From CALXOD01 sp964402715 (lineage in GTDB: Bacteria > Verrucomicrobiota > Lentisphaeria > Victivallales > Victivallaceae), in contig CAYODJ010000036.1 of assembly GCA_964402715.1 (NCBI GenBank), positions 1-20,131 on the forward strand: a stretch of DNA of 20,131 nt, given 5' to 3'. The position numbers and the translations under genes are program-made. Every line of letters begins with the position of its first letter. The first letter of the stretch is position 1. The notes under the pieces were generated by a model. It saw nothing but the letters and a program-made list of their open reading frames with translations, was not told where the DNA came from and did no database searches. Shown here in pieces: positions 15,246 through 20,131 of the stretch.

Positions 15246-15372
15246 AACGCGGATCGCGATGCGGGCGGCCGCGGCCGCCCGGTTCCGTCCGCCTGTTTGA
15301 GGAAACGCTTTTTCAGTGATTTCAATCAGCCCGCCCGGCGCGGCGGCGTTCCGACAACCCGGAGGTGTGCGT

Positions 15373-17613
15373 ATGAGCGCGAGGAGGATTTTCGTAATCT
15401 GCAATTCCCACATGGATCCGATCTGGCTGTGGAGGCTCAGGGAGGGGCGTTCCGCCTGGCTGAACACCTGCAGATCGGCGGTCCGCATGATGAGGAAGTA
15501 TCCGTTCCTGAATTTCTGCCGCTCCTCGAGCGCATGCTACGAGTGGATTGAGGAGTGCGATCCGGCGCTGTTCGGCGAGATCCGGAAACTGGTCGACGAG
15601 GGCCGCTGGGAGCCGGTGGGCGGCTGGGTCGAGCAGTCGGACACGATCATCACCTCCGGGGAGGTTCTGCTCAGGCAGGCCGAGCACGGCAGACGCTATT
15701 TCCGCGAAAAGTTCGGGCGCGACGTCCGCATCGGCTACAGCGTCGACTCCTTCGGACAGAACGCCGGGCTTCCGAAGCTTCTGAAGAGCAGCGGATTCGA
15801 CCGCTACGTGTTCATGCGTCCGATGGAGCATGAGAAGTCCATGCCGCATCTTTTCCGCTGGCGCGGCGACGACGGTTCGCTTGTCACCACGCTGCGGATC
15901 AGGCAGGCGTACTGCACGATGCCGGACTGGAACAGAAAGGAGCAGCTTTTCGACTGCATCGACCGGCTGATCGCGGACGGAGACGAGTATCAGACCTTCT
16001 TTTTCGGCATCGGCGATCACGGAGGAGGACCCTCCGAGCGGCAGATCGGGTGGCTGCTCGAGGCGGCCCGGATCAGACCGATCGAGTTTTCGACGCTGTC
16101 GCGCTATTTCGATCTGATCGAATCCGCCGATCTGCCGACGGTCGAGGGCGAGCTCACCCATCATTCTCCGGGATGCTACTCGTCGGTGGCGTCGATCAAG
16201 AGCGATCTCGCCGACACCGAGCGCGCTCTGCTGAAGGCCGAGAAGATTCTGCTGGAGTTCCCCGGATCGGACGGCGGCGCCGACCGCGCCAGGCTGGACG
16301 ACGCCTGGAACCGTTATCTCTTCAACTATTTCCACGACGTTTATTCCGGCACGGCGGTCAGGGACGCCTACGAGCGCGAAGTGAGAGATGTCACCGGATT
16401 TGCGGGACTGGCCGCCTCCGACATTCTGGAGAAACGCCTGGCGCGGTACGGCGCCATGGTCAGGAGCGACTTTCTGACCGAGGGCGGAGTGCTGCTCTGG
16501 AATCCTCTGCCGCGTCCGGTGCGGGCGGTGATGAGTTTCGACACATGGAAGGATCCGAACTGCAGCGGGAGATGTTTCAACATGCTGCGCGACGCCGACG
16601 GGAGCGCCGTGCCGCTGGACTGGCTGCGTTCCGCGGCGTCTTTCGGACCGTGCAACACCCCGTGGGGCAGGACGGCCGCCGTTGTCGATCTGCCCGCGTC
16701 CGGAATTCGGGTCCTGGCGTGGGACCGGGGGGAAGTCTCCGGCGGAAAACTCGGGTTCGGCCGTCAGCGCGACGCGTTGAGACGCTTCTCGTTCCCGGTC
16801 GTCGCCGACCCGTATGACACATGGGGACACGGCGCCGCCCGGCTCGGGGACACCGTCGGCGTCGCCGAACTTTCCTCCTGCGAGGAGATGTCCGACGGGC
16901 CGGCCGCGAGTTGGTTGCGCGCCGTATATCGCTGGAAAGATTCCACGTTCAAGCTGGATTTGATCTCTTACGCCGGTGTTCCGGAGCTTTTCGTCCGCTG
17001 GAGCGCCGACTGGCGCGAGCCGGACGGGACGGTCAAGATCAGTCTGCAGACCGGCGTCGCCTCCGGCGGCATTTTCTCTGGTCAGTCCCTCGCCGTGCTG
17101 CGCAGGGAGCCGGACGCCTGCGAGCAGCCGTTCATCGACTGGGTCGTCGCCGCTGACGACTCCGGCTCAGCCGGCTTCATCGCCGGATCGCTGCACGGGT
17201 ACGACTCTTTCGGCAGCGGCGAGCTGCGCCTGACTTTGAACCGGCCGGTGCTCTACGCGGAGCACGCGCCGTTTCCGGCGCACAATGACGAAGGGCACGC
17301 CGATCTCGGAGAGGTCGTCCGAGAGTTCTGGTTCACCTCCGGGCGTTCCGTCGGCGAAATGCCTTGTGTCGCCCAGGAGCGGCTGATGACGGCCGAACAT
17401 TTTGAAATCACCTCGGCGGCGGCGGACGGCGATTTCTCCAGGCAGGAATGGAGCGTGGAGCCGGCGGATCTGCCGGTGTCGTCCCAGCGGGACGGCGTTT
17501 TCCGCCTCTGGAATCCGGACAACCGCGCCCGCGCCTTCAGAATCCTCCGCAACGGTGAGGAGATGGCTTCCGGCACGATCCCGCCCTGCGGGGTGCATGA
17601 CGCGTCGGTGTGA
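15373..17613 (+). CDS. GH38 family alpha-mannosidase, cytosolic
   Basis: Retaining alpha-mannosidase of 746 aa. The catalytic zinc domain is at the N-terminus: NSHMDPIWLW (11-20) with His13 and Asp15; GGWVEQSDT (83-91); YSVDSFGQNAGLPKLL (122-137) with nucleophile Asp125; GDHGGG (214-219); HHSPGCYSS (263-271); and NYFHDVYSGTA (318-328), the counterpart of the family FHDxxPG motif. The rest is beta-rich and matches the C-terminal GH38 domains. The start at 15373 is chosen for GGAGGTG (15361-15367) seven bases upstream and because the protein then begins right before the first strand. There is no signal peptide, so it acts in the cytosol on imported mannose-containing oligosaccharides. It ends the sugar locus and converges on hpf. 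Family is certain; linkage specificity is not. Confidence 0.94.
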   Translation: MSARRIFVICNSHMDPIWLWRLREGRSAWLNTCRSAVRMMRKYPFLNFCRSSSACYEWIEECDPALFGEIRKLVDEGRWEPVGGWVEQSDTIITSGEVLLRQAEHGRRYFREKFGRDVRIGYSVDSFGQNAGLPKLLKSSGFDRYVFMRPMEHEKSMPHLFRWRGDDGSLVTTLRIRQAYCTMPDWNRKEQLFDCIDRLIADGDEYQTFFFGIGDHGGGPSERQIGWLLEAARIRPIEFSTLSRYFDLIESADLPTVEGELTHHSPGCYSSVASIKSDLADTERALLKAEKILLEFPGSDGGADRARLDDAWNRYLFNYFHDVYSGTAVRDAYEREVRDVTGFAGLAASDILEKRLARYGAMVRSDFLTEGGVLLWNPLPRPVRAVMSFDTWKDPNCSGRCFNMLRDADGSAVPLDWLRSAASFGPCNTPWGRTAAVVDLPASGIRVLAWDRGEVSGGKLGFGRQRDALRRFSFPVVADPYDTWGHGAARLGDTVGVAELSSCEEMSDGPAASWLRAVYRWKDSTFKLDLISYAGVPELFVRWSADWREPDGTVKISLQTGVASGGIFSGQSLAVLRREPDACEQPFIDWVVAADDSGSAGFIAGSLHGYDSFGSGELRLTLNRPVLYAEHAPFPAHNDEGHADLGEVVREFWFTSGRSVGEMPCVAQERLMTAEHFEITSAAADGDFSRQEWSVEPADLPVSSQRDGVFRLWNPDNRARAFRILRNGEEMASGTIPPCGVHDASV

Positions 17614-17872
17614 CGACGCACCGGGCGTCCCCTCCGTCCCGCACGTGCCGACGCGGGGGGGGGGGAGGGTGCGCGGATCCGCGATCCGGCGGTTCGGATC
17701 CGACGCGGCCGCCTCGGACGGTTCGATCCGCCGTGGAACGGAGAGCGTTGAAAGAGGTGCGGCCGGGAGGGCGCCGCTTCAAGGACGGATTTCCCCGGCC
17801 GTCGAGACGGATTCCGCCGTTCGCGTGACTGCCGGTGCGCCGGTGCTCCGGCGATTGTGCGTGGCGTGTGTG
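17614..17872. other. Intergenic region between convergent GH38 and hpf genes
   Basis: No gene is seen. It holds an uninterrupted run of eleven G (17655-17665), then A and GGG; GGATCC-centred palindromes at 17673-17682 and 17695-17702; and CGCCGG/CCGGCG with a 4-base loop (17838-17853), 20 bases past the hpf stop. That last hairpin could end hpf transcription, though no U-tract follows. No clear terminator is visible for the mannosidase gene. Confidence 0.4.
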
Positions 17873-18205
17873 CTACTTCTGCGGCCGCGGCGCGACGTCG
17901 CGCAGCGGTTTCGCCTGATGAGTCTGAACTTTGTCCAGGAATTTGTCCAGCTGCACGTCGATTTTGGCTATGGCCTCGTCGATGAGCTTGTACATGTCAT
18001 AGCCCTCCGCGGATGCCGAGGCGTCGTGACCTTTGTAGTTGATCACGAAATCCGCTCTGCAACGGTTCTTGTCGACGGCGAGCACTGCGGTGGCCGCGAT
18101 GATCTTGAGCGATTTGCCTTCGAGCATGGCCAGGAGCTTGCTCTCGATTGTTTTCTTCAGGTCGCTGGTGACATCGAAATGGCGTCCGGTTATGGCGAGT
18201 TGCAT
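17873..18205 (-). CDS. hpf: Ribosome hibernation promoting factor, short form
   Basis: HPF/RaiA-family protein of 110 aa that binds the 30S decoding region and silences or dimerises ribosomes in stationary phase. The start MQLAITGRHFDVT (1-13) is the typical beta-1/alpha-1 opening. It is followed by a second strand with AVLAVDKNRCRADFVINY and a helix with AYEGYDMYKLIDEA-type residues (here AEGYDMYKLIDEAI). There is no long C-terminal dimerisation domain, so it belongs to the short class. GGAGAGGA precedes the ATG on the minus strand. The gene lies downstream of lptB, as in Proteobacteria, but rpoN, which usually separates the two, is not here. Call is firm for the family. Confidence 0.93.
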   Translation of the reverse strand: MQLAITGRHFDVTSDLKKTIESKLLAMLEGKSLKIIAATAVLAVDKNRCRADFVINYKGHDASASAEGYDMYKLIDEAIAKIDVQLDKFLDKVQTHQAKPLRDVAPRPQK

Positions 18206-18329
18206 GTGATGTCCTCTCCTGTTGGTGGTTCCGCGATCCCTTTCCCCGAACCGGCCGGAGAAACCGACGTTTCCCGGCCCATGACATTCTGCGTAAGCGG
18301 GAGCGGCGGCTCCGCGCGTCCCGCGCCGG

Positions 18330-19070
18330 TCACATGGTGAACTGCGGTCCGAGGTAAATCTCCTTGGCCCGCTCGTCGTTCACCAGAAAATCCTGGTCGC
18401 CTTCCAGCAGCACTTTTCCCTGACACATCAGATACGCGCGATCCACCACCGACAGCGTCTCGCGCACGTTGTGGTCGGTGATGAGTATGCCCAGATTGCG
18501 CCGTTTCAGCTGGAGGATGATCTGCTGAACGTCGTACACCGCCAGCGGATCCACGCCGCTGAAAGGCTCGTCCAGCATGAGGAACAGCGGGTTGGTGACC
18601 AGAGCCCGGGTGATTTCCAGCCGCCGCCGCTCGCCGCCGGAGAGCGTCATGGCCTTCTGCTTGGCCAGTCTGGTCAGCTCCAGCTCTTCCAGCAGTTCCT
18701 TGAGCCGCTGCCGGCGTTCGGCGCGGGAGACGGCCAGCGTCTCAAGTATGGCCATGATGTTCTCCTCCACCGTCAGTTTACGGAAAATCGACGGCTCCTG
18801 CGCCAGATATCCCATTCCCATGCGGGCGCGCCGGTACATGGGCATGTGAGTGATGTCGACGCCGCGGAACATGACCGATCCCGAGTCGGGACGGATCAAA
18901 CCCATCACCATATAGAAGCTGGTCGTCTTGCCGGCGCCGTTGGGACCGAGCAGACCGACCACTTCACCGGCGTGGACGTTGAGCGACACTTCGCTCACGA
19001 CCCTGCGTCCGTGGTAGGTCTTTATCAGGTTGGAGGCTTGTATCAGCGCTTCTTGAGAGGAGTCAGTCAT
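18330..19070 (-). CDS. lptB: LPS export ABC transporter ATPase LptB
   Basis: Cytosolic ATPase that powers LptFG to extract lipopolysaccharide and pass it to the LptC/A/D bridge. It has 246 aa with Walker A GPNGAGKT (42-49), the Q-loop in YLAQEPSIFRKLTVEEN (88-104, the typical LptB sequence), signature LSGGE (143-147), Walker B LFLMLDEPFSGVDP (162-175) and switch His in ITDHNV. The ending YLGPQF is also characteristic of LptB. GGAG precedes the ATG at 19070. A likely promoter is at 19130-19157. hpf follows 124 bases downstream. It indicates a diderm, LPS-bearing cell. Call is firm. Confidence 0.95.
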   Translation of the reverse strand: MTDSSQEALIQASNLIKTYHGRRVVSEVSLNVHAGEVVGLLGPNGAGKTTSFYMVMGLIRPDSGSVMFRGVDITHMPMYRRARMGMGYLAQEPSIFRKLTVEENIMAILETLAVSRAERRQRLKELLEELELTRLAKQKAMTLSGGERRRLEITRALVTNPLFLMLDEPFSGVDPLAVYDVQQIILQLKRRNLGILITDHNVRETLSVVDRAYLMCQGKVLLEGDQDFLVNDERAKEIYLGPQFTM

Positions 19071-19423
19071 CTTTCTCCGCGATTTCCGGCGGGTGCGCCG
19101 CAGAGGAGGAGTCGCCCCGCCACAGGCTTAATGTAGGGTAAGATTCGGGAAATTCAAGACCGTTTCCAGAAATCGCCGTGTGCTCCGGAGGGAAAATCAG
19201 GCGGCACGGCTCCCGGCATGGGCGCGTGTTTCTGTTCGGAGATCGGAGGAGGCGTCAGGATTCTCTCGTCGACGGCCTTCTCATCCGGGTCGGGGGGCGC
19301 ACATCTTTGCCTGCGGTTGACTGACGGCCGATGATCGCGCGGGCGAAAGCGGCGGTCGTCCATGCGGCGGAAGTACGGGGACGTCGACGACCGGCGTCGC
19401 TGTTCTATCGGGACGGCCGGTGA
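19071..19423. other. Intergenic region upstream of lptB
   Basis: About 350 bases between the lptB start and the terminator of the pseudopilin gene. The only supported element is the minus-strand promoter at 19130-19157. A 69-codon minus-strand frame (19154-19363) lacks a ribosome-binding site and a recognisable domain, and overlaps that promoter; it is not called. Nothing else is seen. Confidence 0.5.
19130..19157 (-). promoter_or_regulatory. Candidate promoter of lptB-hpf
   Basis: On the minus strand TTGAAT (19157-19152) and TACATT (19135-19130) are 16 bases apart, each matching four of six consensus bases, in the only AT-richer stretch of this gap. The predicted start point is about 50 bases before the lptB ATG. 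Confidence 0.42.
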
Positions 19424-19424
19424 A

Positions 19425-19455
19425 TAAAAAACGGCGGAGTGTTTCTCCGCCGTTT
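19425..19455 (-). terminator. Intrinsic terminator of the DUF1559 pseudopilin gene
   Basis: AAACGGCGGAG (19429-19439) and CTCCGCCGTTT (19445-19455) form a perfect 11-bp stem with a 5-base loop. On the minus strand the stem is followed by a T-rich tail (TTTTTTATT across 19432-19424). It begins 45 bases after the stop of the gene ending at 19500. This is the clearest terminator in the window. Confidence 0.85.
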
Positions 19456-19499
19456 GATCGGCTGCGGCCGGTTCGCGGCCGCATGATTATGCAGGGCGT

Positions 19500-20131
19500 C
19501 TATTTTTCGAATACGCCCGTGTAATAGTATTGTTCCGGCGCACTTGACCACAGATCGGTGGTCTTGCCGCCCTCAATCTTGGCGGTGCGCTCGTTGGATG
19601 CGTGGCCGTCGCACCAGAGAACGTTCAGCGACTCCCCGTGCCGGTCGCCGACCCCGGGGCCGTAGCCCTTGTAGTAGGCCGCGCAGTTCTGCTGGGTGCT
19701 GCTCGTGTCGGAACTGTCGCAGATGGTGATGGTCTCCGCCGGAACGCGGATCTGGGTTATTTTGACGTATCCTGCCAGGAAGCCTTGCGGCTTGTCGCTA
19801 GGATTACGCTGGCGGCCGATCTCGTATCCGCATCCGGAGAAATTGTAGCCGTAGCCGCCCTTGAAGTGCTTAGAGGCTTCCCATGTCGGCACGTCCGTCA
19901 CGGTCTTGCTCTTGCGCGGGGACCAGCTGGGGCAGGCGAAGACGCCTTCGCCGAGACAGGCCTGCTCGTTGGCGGACTTGCTGCCGTCGATGGTGCGGCC
20001 GACGTACGGCGCGAGGGAGTATTTCCAGTACGCCCATCCGTAGTCCTTGCCGGTGCCGTATCCCCCCATGATGAGAAGATAGTCGTCGTTGGCCTGGTTG
20101 TAGAGGGCGACTCCCAGTCCCAGCTGCTTCA
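19500..20131 (-). CDS. DUF1559 / H-X9-DG pseudopilin-like protein (partial, N-terminus outside window)
   Basis: C-terminal part of a type II secretion pseudopilin-like protein of the DUF1559 family, abundant in Planctomycetes and Lentisphaerae. The H-X9-DG signature is present: the His of RHGESLN is followed nine residues later by DG in WCDGHA. The frame stays open to the right edge. The twenty codons beyond the first internal Met (20069) read like the conserved KQLGLGVALYNQANDDYL stretch that follows the N-terminal pilin helix. The true start, with the type IV prepilin leader and hydrophobic helix, is therefore outside. Cysteines and many Gly/Tyr residues suggest an extracytoplasmic fold. 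Its function is not established; many paralogues per genome are usual. It ends at a strong terminator. Confidence 0.85.
   Translation of the reverse strand, partial: KQLGLGVALYNQANDDYLLIMGGYGTGKDYGWAYWKYSLAPYVGRTIDGSKSANEQACLGEGVFACPSWSPRKSKTVTDVPTWEASKHFKGGYGYNFSGCGYEIGRQRNPSDKPQGFLAGYVKITQIRVPAETITICDSSDTSSTQQNCAAYYKGYGPGVGDRHGESLNVLWCDGHASNERTAKIEGGKTTDLWSSAPEQYYYTGVFEK

Noticed and set aside
17402..18340. Plus-strand frame crossing the end of GH38, the intergenic region and hpf
   Set aside because: It overlaps two firm genes in other frames, and its arginine/proline/serine-rich start is frame-shadow composition.
19154..19363. Possible 69-codon small protein upstream of lptB on the minus strand
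   Set aside because: No ribosome-binding site, no domain or signal, and it overlaps the likely lptB promoter.

Overview
The window is GC-rich chromosomal DNA from a diderm bacterium, most likely of the PVC group and probably Lentisphaerae (Victivallis-like). This is inferred from a DUF1559-type pseudopilin with the H-X9-DG signature, a bacterial Ser/Thr kinase with a DWG motif, a lipopolysaccharide-export ATPase (LptB), and the mix of AraC-controlled glycan genes. Seventeen protein-coding genes are supported, one of them cut by the right edge. No rRNA, tRNA, CRISPR array, insertion sequence or phage gene was seen.

Layout. (1) 73-4673, plus strand: a membrane-anchored YbbR/CdaR-like protein, a SurA/PpiD-type periplasmic chaperone, a two-domain S-adenosylmethionine decarboxylase (speD) overlapping the previous stop by 4 bases, then spermidine synthase (speE) after a 261-base hairpin-rich gap. 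(2) 4768-9282, plus: tig-clpP-clpX, the protein folding and proteolysis cluster, driven by a good sigma70-type promoter that overlaps the speE stop, followed by a tail-anchored Ser/Thr kinase. (3) 9362-10255, plus: folD. (4) 10273-13152, minus: an operon of a PfkB sugar kinase, a divergent NagB-like isomerase/deaminase and a PIG-L deacetylase. (5) 13331-17613, plus: a divergent AraC regulator, a class II ketose-bisphosphate aldolase and a cytosolic GH38 alpha-mannosidase, the last two each preceded by an identical extended -10 element. (6) 17873-19070, minus: lptB followed by a short hibernation factor (hpf), without rpoN between them. (7) From 19500 to the right edge, minus: the C-terminal part of a DUF1559 pseudopilin with a textbook intrinsic terminator.

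How the genes work together: blocks 1-3 are housekeeping (c-di-AMP-linked envelope control, envelope protein folding, polyamine synthesis, protein quality control, one-carbon metabolism). Blocks 4-5 look like one regulated sugar island. The mannosidase would release sugars, the deacetylase, NagB-like enzyme and kinase would process an N-acetylated or amino sugar, the aldolase would cleave the phosphorylated product, and AraC would sense the inducer.

The points most worth a second look are: the kinase, whose catalytic lysine appears to have moved to the glycine-loop position used by eukaryotic WNK kinases; the SpeD protein, a tandem of one active and one dead AdoMetDC domain, the architecture otherwise known from the eukaryotic enzyme; the NagB-like enzyme lacking the catalytic aspartate in an unusual PfkB/NagB/PIG-L operon; and the stacked hairpins between speD and speE.
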